Shown here piece by piece: positions 27,809 through 37,677 of a stretch of DNA of 48,564 bases. The stretch is from a virus. The stretch lies in IMG/VR virus record IMGVR_UViG_3300032246_000739, positions 1-48,564 of that record. One strand, written 5' to 3'. Below the pieces are notes generated by a model that worked only from the letters and a program-made list of their open reading frames with translations, did no database searches and was not told the origin of the DNA. A program made the translations under genes and the position numbers. Numbering within the stretch: position 1 is the stretch's first letter; every line of letters begins with the position of its first letter.

Positions 27809-28113
27809 TCCCCTACTCTGTGCATTTGCCGGAGGAGATTTACAAGAAGCTCAAAGCTGCGGCCGGCGAGCGCAAAGCGTCAGCACTGGTGCGCGATGCC
27901 ATCACTTTGATTATTGAGGGAGATGACTCGTTCAATGGCGGCTACAACAAAGCTGTGCGCGATGTAATTGATACGCTGCACGACGACCAGTGGTGTAAGG
28001 TTCTTGGGATTGAAGGACAGAGCTTGGCCTACTACCTCAATCATTTGCTGTCGCCTATGCTTGTTCCTCAAAACACAAAAGGTAAAGCAAATGCCAAGAA
28101 CAAAAAAGCCTGA
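27790..28113 (+). CDS. Ribbon-helix-helix DNA-binding protein
   Basis: A 107-residue protein. The N-terminal 45 residues (KRLIPYSVHLPEEIYKKLKA, GERKASALVRDAITLII) match the ribbon-helix-helix fold (Arc/MetJ/CopG). The rest is an unrecognised helical domain and a Lys/Asn tail. Probably a transcriptional regulator of this operon. Direct repeats around its promoter (ACCTGAT at 23141 and 23176) are possible sites. Start after AAGGAGTACCATTT. Confidence 0.65.
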   Translation: METKRLIPYSVHLPEEIYKKLKAAAGERKASALVRDAITLIIEGDDSFNGGYNKAVRDVIDTLHDDQWCKVLGIEGQSLAYYLNHLLSPMLVPQNTKGKANAKNKKA

Positions 28114-28285
28114 AGGTATTGAAGAGCTGGTTGCCCCGATAGAGCAGCCATCTATTCAAGAGATCACGATGCTGGACTGGTACGCGGGCTTTGCTATGTT
28201 GCGAGCCTTTGGCCTGCGTGATACCGCAAAAGAAATGTTTGATATGGCCGAGGAAATGATGGCGGAAAGAAAGAAAAGGCTATGA
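28091..28285 (+). CDS. Small protein, unknown
   Basis: A 64-residue protein (MPRTKKPEGIEELVAPIEQP ... LRDTAKEMFDMAEEMMAERK), acidic and helical with basic ends. Start at the ATG after AAAAGGTAAAGCAA, overlapping the end of the RHH gene by 23 bases. No recognised motif. Confidence 0.6.
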   Translation: MPRTKKPEGIEELVAPIEQPSIQEITMLDWYAGFAMLRAFGLRDTAKEMFDMAEEMMAERKKRL

Positions 28286-28291
28286 AACATT

Positions 28292-28567
28292 ATGCAAAGC
28301 AAAAATAAGAAGGCACCCACGGCGGCAGAGCGCGTACACATTGCACGGATCAAGGAAATGGACTGTGTAGTGTGTGGCGCATCAGGCCCTAGTGAATGCC
28401 ACGAAATCAATCAGGGCCAGTGGTTTACTTCCATGCCTCTGTGCGCTGATTGCCACCGTGGAAGCCTTAACGGAATACACGGGCAAAAGCGTATGTGGGC
28501 CGTTCAAAAGCTGGATGAGCTGTCTGCGTTAAATAAAACTCTGAACCTACTATTTGATGGAAATTGA
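28292..28567 (+). CDS. HNH nuclease of the Ref-like type
   Basis: A 91-residue protein with CVVCGASGPSECHEINQG, then PLCADCHRGSLNGIHGQKRM and WAVQKLDELSALNKTLNLL. The paired C-x2-C and C-x2-CH zinc ligands with a downstream HG-x-K/R resemble the P1 Ref recombination-enhancement nuclease and related phage HNH proteins. It would nick DNA in recombination intermediates, together with exonuclease, ERF and SSB. Weak ribosome binding site. Last gene before a terminator. Confidence 0.75.
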   Translation: MQSKNKKAPTAAERVHIARIKEMDCVVCGASGPSECHEINQGQWFTSMPLCADCHRGSLNGIHGQKRMWAVQKLDELSALNKTLNLLFDGN

Positions 28568-28581
28568 AAACCAAATGAATC

Positions 28582-28611
28582 GCTGCCCTTATTTGTGTAA
28601 GGGCAGCTTTT
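28582..28611 (+). terminator. Terminator built on palindrome copy 3
   Basis: GCTGCCCTTA-TTTGTG-TAAGGGCAGC is a perfect 10-bp stem, followed by TTTTC. It sits between convergent genes (stops at 28567 and 28618). Core and loop are identical to the palindromes at 11671 and 19250, which lack U-tracts. The minus-strand side has no U-run. Confidence 0.8.
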
Positions 28612-28617
28612 CTTGGT

Positions 28618-31600
28618 TTACTCTTTTTCTTCGCCGCTTATCGTCAAACCTTGGCGTATATTTGCCTTCTTTGTTTGCAATTTTTCGCGCTCAATTTCAG
28701 CGGCCTTTGTGGATATAACGCCCCGTCCCTCTTGGCGGTTAATCTTGCTGATTGCAAAATCAATTTCACGAACAAGAGATCGTTTATTGCTCTCCTCAAA
28801 AACCTTGGCCATTTCTAAATCATATGGCCGAATCTTGATGCCCATAGTTTGTAGCATTGCGTGTTTTGGTTGAACCGGCAGCCCATCTTTACCAATGCCC
28901 GTGTAACCTATTACGCCAAGTGGGCCGGCATCTACCGTAATGGGCTCTCCAGTCATGTTGGCCACTGAATTCATGGCACGATCAAAATGATAGTTGCCAA
29001 CTGCAATTGCGGGGGTTGCTTGCTTCCACAGCCATGCCGCACGTTTTGCAGCTTTCTCTGCATCGGTATCCGTTTTGGCGTTGGTTATATCTTTACCAAG
29101 AAACAAATCTTTGTTGCCAAGCATTGCAACCAGCGAAGTTAGCACGGGGTTGCTTGGCGTCAAAGGTTGAATTAGCGCAACACCGCCAGAGTTATTGTTT
29201 GCGTCTAGCAAATCGCCGCCGGGGAAAATGCGGCTAATGTCCAAGAACAATGGCAAATTGGTTGCTTCATCTACACCCATACGGATTGCTTTGGGCGTAG
29301 ACAGAATTCCGCTATGACCCTTCATCCATTCAGGCAGATAGCGCCTTTCATTGGCCTCAAGGTCCTTGGCCTTCTTTCTGAAATTTTCATCCGTGATGTA
29401 TTTGTACAAAACCTTTCCCCACCAATCATCGTCATTTCCACCAAGATTGGCGGCGATGGCATACATCATGGCGTTAGTAGCGTAAGCCACCGTGGCTGGT
29501 GCCGCATACCTCCAAGGATATTCCAGCGCCGTGCGGGCCAACACAGGAACAACTTTGTATGTGTAGCTAAAGAATGGCATGCCGTAATCACGCACCATGC
29601 GCGCGCCCTTTGGCAAGTCGTCATACGTAAAGATAAACTCTTGAGAGTAATCTCTTGCGTCTTCGGGGTCCATGCCGCGATTTCGTGCATCACGATAGAT
29701 GACGTATCTAAAGAACAAGTCTTCATTCTCATAAGCCCACTGCATGATGGGGCGAGCGCCGTACTTTTTACCGCCGGCCTCAACCGTAAACGCTAATGTA
29801 TCCCAGATGCGTTCGCCAAATTTTGACAAAACGGAGTCGGTCATGTTGGCCATTTGCCGCAACTCAGGAGGCATAGATTTAATGAGCTCAGCTTGGCTAA
29901 ACGTGCCGCCAAACAACCCAACTTCTTTGGCCTCTTTGACCATGTCGTCATTCTTTGCAAGGTCTTTGATAGCCCCGGCGTACTTGTGTGCGTCCCAATA
30001 ACTGACGCCCGCAAAGTGCGCCATTGTGACGTTAGAGATAACGTTGTTGGCGTGGGAAACTGGATTTAGGACTGTCTTACCCTCTTTCCATTTAGACAAA
30101 CCTGCGCGGTAAATCTTGAGAATGCCTTCGGACATGGCGTGGTCGTTTGCCGACAGGTGATCCATGATTTCTTTGGGGACATACATACCCTCAAGCGCGC
30201 CATAACGCGGCACTCCAGTGCCCTCCGCCTTACCGGTTGGAACTTCCACGTATCCCTCTAAGGGCTGATCGCTGGCGTAGTTTTTGGCCAAGTCTTTGTA
30301 CAAGCGGCCAAGAGCAATATCACGTTGGCTTGCGTTGTAGCCCATTACAAAACGGAACATGGCATCACGTATCTCACCCATGTTCTCGCGTTCTTCTCGG
30401 GTGTAGTCGCGCCAGACAACTGTCTCTGTGCTTTTCTTTGGATCAAACTTTGCGTCACGCTGTTCCCAGCCTTCATCAATCCAATTTTGCAAATCGTCCG
30501 CATTAATAACTTCGTACATGCCACGGCTGCGTAAATTTGATCCGCGAATGCCACGCATCAAAGGCTGCTTCATAAAGACTTCTTTTGCCGCCTTGGCCCA
30601 CGAGTTAACCGAATCGCGCAATTTTGTTTCATAAAAACGCGGCAGATACTTGTTGTCCCAGCGATTGGCGGCTTCTTTACTCAGCATGCCAAGGTCAACC
30701 AGCTCCTTAGATTGGCGAGACATCATGGATTGAATGGCGGCAGCGATGTTCAGAACATGCTGAGGAGGATGTACGCCAGCCTTCAACTCGCCTTCAATAA
30801 TGTCGCTAATCATGTTGCGCTCATCAGGAGACAGTGCGCTCATGTCGGATGCCACTTCGGCAACTTTGTTCTTGGCCAAATCCACCTTGGCCCTCATATT
30901 GCGCATAGCCCGCCCAAGTTCCGGGCTAATTGGCTTCATGGCTATTTTGTCCAAAACCTTAGTGGCAATGTTTGCAATGGTTTTATAGGCAGCAGCGCCG
31001 GGGCCAAAGCCAACACGGCCTAACCTGTCGCGACCAAACAACCACGTGTCTTTTTCTTTGTCCTCAACGGTGAGTTCGGTCGGTTTTTCAAAGGCCGAAT
31101 ATGTACTGGACTCGCCAAGCATTTCTTTGCTTTGGAACTTGCCGTCACCTTTACTCAGACTATTCAATGCGTTGATAAGCTTGCCTTGTGAGCCCACGCC
31201 AGCCATAGATGAAATCTTTTGGCCCAACTCTTTTAGCCAATTCTTAAGGCGCGCCAATACACCACCGCGCACCGCATCAAAACGACCCTGCATGATGTCT
31301 GTGCCGTTGACAGCCCAGAACTCGGACGGGTTGACGTATTGGTAAAAGGAAGAGGGAACTTGACCGTCTTTAACCATTTGCACGGCTTTTTCAAAATCAA
31401 CCTCGCGCCCTTCGCCGTGCCAGTGATACATGCCCAGCAATTTAAAAAACTCTTGCTGAGCTTTGTTTTCAATTCCTTGCTTTGCCTTACTGAACTCTTT
31501 TGTCCATGCTTTGCGTATAGCGTTCTGCATGTCTTCAGGCATCATGCGTTCAAGGTGGTGCAAAATCTCATGCACAGCGGTGTTATCTTTGGCCTTCTTC

Positions 31601-34600
31601 TTCATCAACACCATCAAACGACCATAGTCAAAATATTGCCCTGCTACGCCACCTTCTTTTGGCGCGCGAATGGAGATACCCAAATCCTCTACCAGTTGTG
31701 GGTTTCTTTGGATAAACCATTCCGCAAAGTCAACAGCTTCGTCCGACAGATCACCGCGACGCTTGGCTTCTAGTAAACGCTGGCGAATAAAGTCGGCACC
31801 TCTTGTACGCGGGGGGCGTTGATCGTACATGCGGGCTTTTGCGGCATCATCCAAAGCGGTATCAACGCCGTCGATAAATGCCTCATCTGTTATCTTGCCG
31901 CCTTCACGGTCGCGGTTCAACTTATCCAACTTGCGCTTGAGAGAAGGGTTTCGTTTTTTCTCTTCATTAACCACGGGGCCCGAGTTAATGTCCAAGAAAG
32001 ATTGTTGCCCACGAGCTGCGGCCTGATCTGCCTCGCGGTTACTGCCCGTCAAAACAAAATCACCAGCCTGCTCGTCGGCCTTGGCTTTGCGCTCAGCCTC
32101 TTTGTTTAGCTGCTCATTTTCTTTAATTAAACGCTCTGCCTCAGCCTGCTTGGCTTTTATTTCATCTGGCGTTTGGGCTGTAAGTTCAAATCCAACTCCC
32201 TTGCCGCTCGGTTGGCCAGTATCTTTGATGCGATCTTGATTGCCTGTGGTGACGGCGTCTTCAAGGGCTGACTTAAAGGCTGCGTAATAGGCTTGAATTG
32301 ATTGGTTTTCTGTTTCATAAAAGATGTCTTCTTGTATTGATTCTGTGTTAATTCCAAGCGCATCGGCTTGAGCCAACAAGGCGCGCACTTCGGCTTGAAT
32401 TTCAGGTCCGGCCGACTCATATCCCGTGCCGTCAAAGTCAACCATTTCATACCCCATCTCTTCATCGACGGGAGAGTACAGTGATGCCTCTTCTTCGGCT
32501 TTTAAATAGTCTTGATAATTTGCCTGCGTTTCGCGAGCAGCCATTTCTTCTGCATCTTGAGGGCGGTATTTTGGCGTTTTAACGCTTTCCATAATTAGAT
32601 TGCGCGCACTATTCTCATCAGCCCCTTCTTCAAGGTATCCGGCCTCTTGAAGTTTTTCGTAAACTTGACCCATGCTCATGCCGGAATCTGTAAACAATCG
32701 GCGATTTCCTACACGAACGTTTTCGCCCGCGTTTAAATCGTTCATTTCATTTTTGGTTATGCCGCCTTCGCTTGTAATAAATTGGTGAGCGGCCATAGGC
32801 ATTCCCTTGGCCGTTGTTATTGGCATGCCTAAACGTTTGGATTTGGCCTCGTCGGCCGCTATTTGCTTGGGCGTTTTAGGGGCAAGGATAAACCCTTGTT
32901 TGTCTATTGTTTGAAGTACCCGCATATCGGGGTAATTTTTGCGAGCCTCAGTCGCAGCGGCCTTAGATTTAAACGGCACTCCGCCATCGGAAATGTTTTG
33001 AGGCGCGACTTGAAGCTTGCCTTTATTATCAAACTCTTGCTTATTAGATGCGTCACTTCCAATATTTTCTGGGTGATTCAAATAGTCAATTTTTGGCTCT
33101 TTGGCCTTTTTAACTTTTGGCTCTGGAATGAGGCCGAGCTCTTCCACCTCAGTCTTGGACAAAGATGGATACTCTTCGCGGGTCTCAAGAGTGGTAATGG
33201 GCTCTACGTCTTTTGTCTTTTGAGCTGGCTGGCGTTCGCGTTTGGTTAAGTCACCATACACAGTTAACAACTCAGTAAACGCATTGTCGTTTTTAAGCCC
33301 CAATAATTTTGCAATTGTTTCAACAAACTTGTCCCACGCTGTTGTATTTTCGTAAGGAACACGGGAAAGGAAATATTGGAAGTCTGGATTGGACAAGCCT
33401 TCGGCAATAAACTCTTGCAAGTTAACGGAACCATATGGAGCACGGAACAACCTATCTTCTTTTGCCTTCTCGTCTACAATATTTTTAACGTGGTCGTACA
33501 GCTTAGAAAGACGCTGTACTGCGGGTCGCTGCTCCGCCGTGGGATTTGAAATAGCATCAACAGCTTGTGCGTGAACAATCTCATGCGCAAGCACGGCTTC
33601 ATTTTTTGCGTAATATTCTGGAACGGAAATTGTGTTGGTGTCGGCATCATACTTTCCAGCAACACCTTGTTGTATTGCGGAGGCCGTAGATGTCAAGCGA
33701 AGCTTATCCTCGCCCAAATCTTGAGTGGTACGCTCAAAGGCATCTAAAAGTGCCTGAAAATCTTCTTTAGTTTTAAGCTTCCGGCCTTCAGGTAAGCCAA
33801 GCCCTGCAAACATACTGTTGTTATTATCAACAATATTTCCAAGGTTCAATTGAGTGTAATATTTTTCCCCGCCACTGTACGTGTCAACCTTGGTGTTTTG
33901 AATATCGTAAGGCAATGCTGAGCCTGCCGGCATTTGTTCAACTGTTGGGGCTAATTCACGCAACTTTCGCAGGGCATCAAGGTGCATCTTTGCGCCGTCA
34001 ATTGACATCTGATCTTCAAACGCGCTCCGGCCCTCGTAGGTCTCTCCCGCATTATCATCAATCTGAATTTTGGTGCCCAATCCTTTGGCGCGCCGAGCTA
34101 CTTCTGCTACGGTAACGTTTTTGCTTTTCTCAAGCGCAGCAACCACGCCCGGGAAATTTCCTTGTTTGGCAGCCGTCTGGGCGGGTACATTTACACGTCC
34201 ACTTAAGTTGCCGGGGTAGGGTTGCACAGCACCCAATGCCTTACCAAACGCAACTTTTTGTTGCCGCTCCGTCGGACCACTTGGCTGCGGAATTTTTGCA
34301 GGCTCAATAGGCTGAAATTCTTGTGGCTGCTTAAGGTGGGCGCGCAGCTTTGCCGAAGTCTTTGGATACAGCCGAGTGTATTGTGCAAAAGGTGCAAAGT
34401 CTCCGGACCCAAAAGCCACATTGGCCGCGTCTATTGCATCCCCTAGCGTTTCTTTTTTCTCAGCGTAAGCATTGGTCAAAGATTTCTTTTTAATGGCAGC
34501 ACGACCATAAGAATCGGTTTCCTGCGATAGCTCTCCCATTAAATCTTGACCAAAAGCATCGGCCTGCTTTAAACGAAACTCCGGCGTGTCATAGTTAACA

Positions 34601-36135
34601 TCAGAAGGAAGAACGCCCGTGTAGGACTTTTTGACAATAGGCGTTTCGGTGGGAATATTTTCTGCAACTGCGGCTTCTTTGATTGCTGGCGCTTCAAGCT
34701 TTTGCTCAAGATCAAGCACTCGCTTTTGTTCTTCTGAGGCAGCAGTCTCTTCAGCGACTGGGGGCAAGTCACCACCCAGATTAAGTATCTTTTGCTCAAG
34801 CTCGCGGACGCGCCTTTGCTTCTCATCAGTTGGCTCGGCGACCAATGGCTTCTCTGGCTCAAAAGTAGGCTCAATTCGCTCGGCAGTTGAAGCGGGTAGT
34901 TCCGGCTTTGATTCTGGAGTCAAAAATCCACGCTCTCGCATCATTTGTTCTGCGGACAAGGGCGCCATGGGGGCTCCCTGTGGAGCGCGGCTTTGCAAAT
35001 ACTTGCCTACACCAGCGGTTGCTCCGCCCATCATTCCAGCTTGGACAACGGTATCTCGCAGGCCATCCAAAAACTGAGCCATTGTTAAGTTTGGGTTCAG
35101 GCCAATTCCGGGGAGCAGATCAACGCCAGTCTGCCCCAAATAAGTAATGAGTTCACCGGGTATTTCCCTGACGCCCATTCTGAGCAAAGTATCGCCAGCT
35201 TGTTTCTTAACTTCGTCAGATGCGCCTTTATTTGACAAAGCCTTTAAGGCTGCGGTAGCTTTGTCTAATCCAGCAAACTTTTCACCAACGGCTTCAAAAA
35301 CACCGTAGGGCAAGGCATTTGTTAGAGAGTCAAAAGTTGATTGGCCTGCATCACGAGCTTTGTTGTACTGACTACCTGCGCTCATTACGGACAGCATAGG
35401 AATTACTGCGCTAGGGCCAAGCGCCGATGCAGCAATAGATTGCGCCAAAGAGGACGCAGCCCCCTCACCCATTTCGGCGGTGTATTTCAATACATCCGGC
35501 ACAACACTCTTAGGTCCAAACCCTTGGATGTCCCCGGTAATGGCCGGCCCCATAGCCTGTTGATATTCTTGGGCGTTCTTGCCCATGTACTCACCTGTCC
35601 CGGCAAGTGTGTCTGAACCTGTTATATCGCCAACAGCACGCAACAATCCACCAATGCCCTCAGCTCCGCCTTGCAAAGCTTTTTGCCCAACGCGCAAAAG
35701 CGGGTTAGCGTCTTGCATCATGCCACCAGCCAGCTCGGCAGCAGATGGAGCTTTACGTGGACCTCCTTGCGTCACCTTCTGTTGGTAGCGGGGATCAAAC
35801 TTTTGAGCTTGCTCTTCTGCATAGTCTTTACGAGACAGACGATTGGCCTCTGCGGGGTTAAACGTAGGCTCAGGCATATCAATGCCTTCAAGCACGCTTT
35901 GCTTCTTGGGGCTGGCTGCGGCCATGATGGCGGAGCCAAAGTCTTCCCCCATTGGACTGCCAAGTAAAGAATTTTTCTCGGCAGCAGGTGTTGCGGCTTT
36001 AACTATTTGCCATTGATTGCCCACCAAGAAAGCAGAGTCGCCTGCTTCATTTTTGGCGGTATCTGTAGGCTTAACCCATTGGTTGTTAACGAGAAAAACC
36101 ACCTCGCCTGTCGAAGGATTGACTGCTCTTTCCAT
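28618..36135 (-). CDS. Giant polyvalent internal virion protein with two zincin motifs
   Basis: A 2505-residue protein, the largest here, probably packaged in the virion and injected with DNA. A disordered N-terminus precedes a helical Ala/Gly-rich segment (about 225-400). A first metallopeptidase-like domain has AHEIVHA (HExxH at 851-855) with NLQEFIAEGL downstream. Long charged linkers follow, then a second HExxH (HEILHH at 1522-1527) with a downstream NPSEFWAVN. The C-terminal 700 residues are conserved in internal virion proteins (DYGMPFFSYTYKVVPVLART, GGVALIQPLTPSNP). Such mega-proteins combine ejection channel parts with host-directed enzymes. Whether both zinc sites are active cannot be told. 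Start after AGGGAAGTT. Confidence 0.8.
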   Translation of the reverse strand: MERAVNPSTGEVVFLVNNQWVKPTDTAKNEAGDSAFLVGNQWQIVKAATPAAEKNSLLGSPMGEDFGSAIMAAASPKKQSVLEGIDMPEPTFNPAEANRLSRKDYAEEQAQKFDPRYQQKVTQGGPRKAPSAAELAGGMMQDANPLLRVGQKALQGGAEGIGGLLRAVGDITGSDTLAGTGEYMGKNAQEYQQAMGPAITGDIQGFGPKSVVPDVLKYTAEMGEGAASSLAQSIAASALGPSAVIPMLSVMSAGSQYNKARDAGQSTFDSLTNALPYGVFEAVGEKFAGLDKATAALKALSNKGASDEVKKQAGDTLLRMGVREIPGELITYLGQTGVDLLPGIGLNPNLTMAQFLDGLRDTVVQAGMMGGATAGVGKYLQSRAPQGAPMAPLSAEQMMRERGFLTPESKPELPASTAERIEPTFEPEKPLVAEPTDEKQRRVRELEQKILNLGGDLPPVAEETAASEEQKRVLDLEQKLEAPAIKEAAVAENIPTETPIVKKSYTGVLPSDVNYDTPEFRLKQADAFGQDLMGELSQETDSYGRAAIKKKSLTNAYAEKKETLGDAIDAANVAFGSGDFAPFAQYTRLYPKTSAKLRAHLKQPQEFQPIEPAKIPQPSGPTERQQKVAFGKALGAVQPYPGNLSGRVNVPAQTAAKQGNFPGVVAALEKSKNVTVAEVARRAKGLGTKIQIDDNAGETYEGRSAFEDQMSIDGAKMHLDALRKLRELAPTVEQMPAGSALPYDIQNTKVDTYSGGEKYYTQLNLGNIVDNNNSMFAGLGLPEGRKLKTKEDFQALLDAFERTTQDLGEDKLRLTSTASAIQQGVAGKYDADTNTISVPEYYAKNEAVLAHEIVHAQAVDAISNPTAEQRPAVQRLSKLYDHVKNIVDEKAKEDRLFRAPYGSVNLQEFIAEGLSNPDFQYFLSRVPYENTTAWDKFVETIAKLLGLKNDNAFTELLTVYGDLTKRERQPAQKTKDVEPITTLETREEYPSLSKTEVEELGLIPEPKVKKAKEPKIDYLNHPENIGSDASNKQEFDNKGKLQVAPQNISDGGVPFKSKAAATEARKNYPDMRVLQTIDKQGFILAPKTPKQIAADEAKSKRLGMPITTAKGMPMAAHQFITSEGGITKNEMNDLNAGENVRVGNRRLFTDSGMSMGQVYEKLQEAGYLEEGADENSARNLIMESVKTPKYRPQDAEEMAARETQANYQDYLKAEEEASLYSPVDEEMGYEMVDFDGTGYESAGPEIQAEVRALLAQADALGINTESIQEDIFYETENQSIQAYYAAFKSALEDAVTTGNQDRIKDTGQPSGKGVGFELTAQTPDEIKAKQAEAERLIKENEQLNKEAERKAKADEQAGDFVLTGSNREADQAAARGQQSFLDINSGPVVNEEKKRNPSLKRKLDKLNRDREGGKITDEAFIDGVDTALDDAAKARMYDQRPPRTRGADFIRQRLLEAKRRGDLSDEAVDFAEWFIQRNPQLVEDLGISIRAPKEGGVAGQYFDYGRLMVLMKKKAKDNTAVHEILHHLERMMPEDMQNAIRKAWTKEFSKAKQGIENKAQQEFFKLLGMYHWHGEGREVDFEKAVQMVKDGQVPSSFYQYVNPSEFWAVNGTDIMQGRFDAVRGGVLARLKNWLKELGQKISSMAGVGSQGKLINALNSLSKGDGKFQSKEMLGESSTYSAFEKPTELTVEDKEKDTWLFGRDRLGRVGFGPGAAAYKTIANIATKVLDKIAMKPISPELGRAMRNMRAKVDLAKNKVAEVASDMSALSPDERNMISDIIEGELKAGVHPPQHVLNIAAAIQSMMSRQSKELVDLGMLSKEAANRWDNKYLPRFYETKLRDSVNSWAKAAKEVFMKQPLMRGIRGSNLRSRGMYEVINADDLQNWIDEGWEQRDAKFDPKKSTETVVWRDYTREERENMGEIRDAMFRFVMGYNASQRDIALGRLYKDLAKNYASDQPLEGYVEVPTGKAEGTGVPRYGALEGMYVPKEIMDHLSANDHAMSEGILKIYRAGLSKWKEGKTVLNPVSHANNVISNVTMAHFAGVSYWDAHKYAGAIKDLAKNDDMVKEAKEVGLFGGTFSQAELIKSMPPELRQMANMTDSVLSKFGERIWDTLAFTVEAGGKKYGARPIMQWAYENEDLFFRYVIYRDARNRGMDPEDARDYSQEFIFTYDDLPKGARMVRDYGMPFFSYTYKVVPVLARTALEYPWRYAAPATVAYATNAMMYAIAANLGGNDDDWWGKVLYKYITDENFRKKAKDLEANERRYLPEWMKGHSGILSTPKAIRMGVDEATNLPLFLDISRIFPGGDLLDANNNSGGVALIQPLTPSNPVLTSLVAMLGNKDLFLGKDITNAKTDTDAEKAAKRAAWLWKQATPAIAVGNYHFDRAMNSVANMTGEPITVDAGPLGVIGYTGIGKDGLPVQPKHAMLQTMGIKIRPYDLEMAKVFEESNKRSLVREIDFAISKINRQEGRGVISTKAAEIEREKLQTKKANIRQGLTISGEEKE

Positions 36136-36156
36136 AACTTCCCTTCAAATATTGGC

Positions 36157-37668
36157 TTATTGTTTCACAAAACCGGGAGGTAGTGGTGGTGCTTTATTAG
36201 CAGCGGGGCTAGGGGCGGCGTTAGCTTCTTCTTTTGGTTTGCGTGCATTACGAATTGCAGCCATGTCTTTGGTCACTTCTAGTATGCCAACCTTGGCTTC
36301 TGCAATTTCTTCAGGAGTAAACTTACCATTGACGTTATTAATAATGTTTTGATAGGCGGTTCTTTCGTCGCTTAATTGGCGCAACTGATTGCGCTCTGAA
36401 CCCGAACCAGCAGACCCACCCAATGAAACGTAGTCTCTCAGTAACGCATCGGCTTGATCGGTCTTTCCTTCAGAGCGCAACTTCTGCACTTTGTTCAGTA
36501 GCTTCTCTTTATCGCCGGGTGCATTGGCCACAGCCATGCTAGTTGCATTGCGATTTTTAGCTATTAATTCGGCGCTAATTCGATCAAGCTCCTGTATTTT
36601 TTCCTTGCTGGTTCGGTTCAGCTCATTGTCGGTCATTTGCTTGGCCAGCTTCTCGGCCTCAAATGCGTTGGATGTAACTAGCTTAGCGGCGTCAAAGTTT
36701 GTTTTGAACGCACGGTCATACGCTGCATTACCAACACCAAACAACTTCTCCTTATCCCCGTAAAGGATGTCGGCTTTCTTCTGGGCCGCATCAATTCCCA
36801 GCTTGGTCAATTCAAACTGCTGAGCTTGACGCTGGGCGGCCATATCATTCTGGGCACGGGCAGCCATTGATCCGGACTCCATCCACGTCTTACCACGCGG
36901 AGTAGCGGCAACCTGCCCCAAGTATTCCATAAGCGCATCTATGCCGGGCTTTGGCCCCTCAAGTTGTTTTTTGCGACTCTCATACTCAGCCATTAGTCGG
37001 TCGTATTGAGACGTGTCGCGATTACCGACTCGGGCTTCATGGCGACGCTCTTCTGCTGCTCTCTCTTGCTCTGGATTTAACATGGCGCCACGAGCTATGC
37101 TTTGCTGCGCGGCGGCCAAAACTTCAGGAGAAATGTAATTGGTTGTGGTATTGGTGCGATTTAATTCTTCCGTAACAGCAGGATCGTAAGCTGCTTCTAT
37201 ACGACGCAATTGGTCACGCTCACTTACATCTCCACCGCCTTCAAACGCAACGATACCGCCACCGTATAAATGTTGGCCAATGTTAGATGGCAATTGCTGA
37301 AGGCCGGGCTGTTGAGCTGGTGGCATAGACGGTGCCATGCCCTGTGGTAAGCCTTGGGGCAAACCTTGTGGCATCCCTTGCTGGGGCATACCTTGGGGCA
37401 TCTGGGGCATGCCTTGTTGCCCCGGCTGAGGCAGCGGCTGTTTGACTGCTTGGATCAATTGATCTGCAACAGTGGGCTGAGGAGGGGTCATAGCCATCTG
37501 GCGCGCATAGGCGTCCTTCTGGGTTTGGATGTCCTGCAATGCAAGCAAATCTCGCAGGTCAGCAGGAAGGCCGGGATTACCCCTTTGCTCCTGTTGAACT
37601 TTGGCTTGCAGCGCGCCCGGGTTACCCATGTACGCAGAAGTAATTTGATTAACGCTAGGTTCAAACAT
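36157..37668 (-). CDS. Pro/Gln/Met-repeat virion protein (internal/ejection module)
   Basis: A 503-residue protein. Residues about 75-130 are a PQG(M/L) repeat (MPQGMPQQGMPQGLPQ). LYGGGIVAFEGGGDVS follows, then a long Ala/Glu/Lys helical region (about 165-430, AEESRKKQLEG-like charged coils) and a Pro-rich end. It lies between the two largest virion genes and shares their GGG motif. By order and composition it matches one of the three ejection-protein genes of P22/T7-like phages. No enzyme motif. Shine-Dalgarno AAGGAAAGATT. Confidence 0.65.
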   Translation of the reverse strand: MFEPSVNQITSAYMGNPGALQAKVQQEQRGNPGLPADLRDLLALQDIQTQKDAYARQMAMTPPQPTVADQLIQAVKQPLPQPGQQGMPQMPQGMPQQGMPQGLPQGLPQGMAPSMPPAQQPGLQQLPSNIGQHLYGGGIVAFEGGGDVSERDQLRRIEAAYDPAVTEELNRTNTTTNYISPEVLAAAQQSIARGAMLNPEQERAAEERRHEARVGNRDTSQYDRLMAEYESRKKQLEGPKPGIDALMEYLGQVAATPRGKTWMESGSMAARAQNDMAAQRQAQQFELTKLGIDAAQKKADILYGDKEKLFGVGNAAYDRAFKTNFDAAKLVTSNAFEAEKLAKQMTDNELNRTSKEKIQELDRISAELIAKNRNATSMAVANAPGDKEKLLNKVQKLRSEGKTDQADALLRDYVSLGGSAGSGSERNQLRQLSDERTAYQNIINNVNGKFTPEEIAEAKVGILEVTKDMAAIRNARKPKEEANAAPSPAANKAPPLPPGFVKQ

Positions 37669-37677
37669 AATCTTTCC

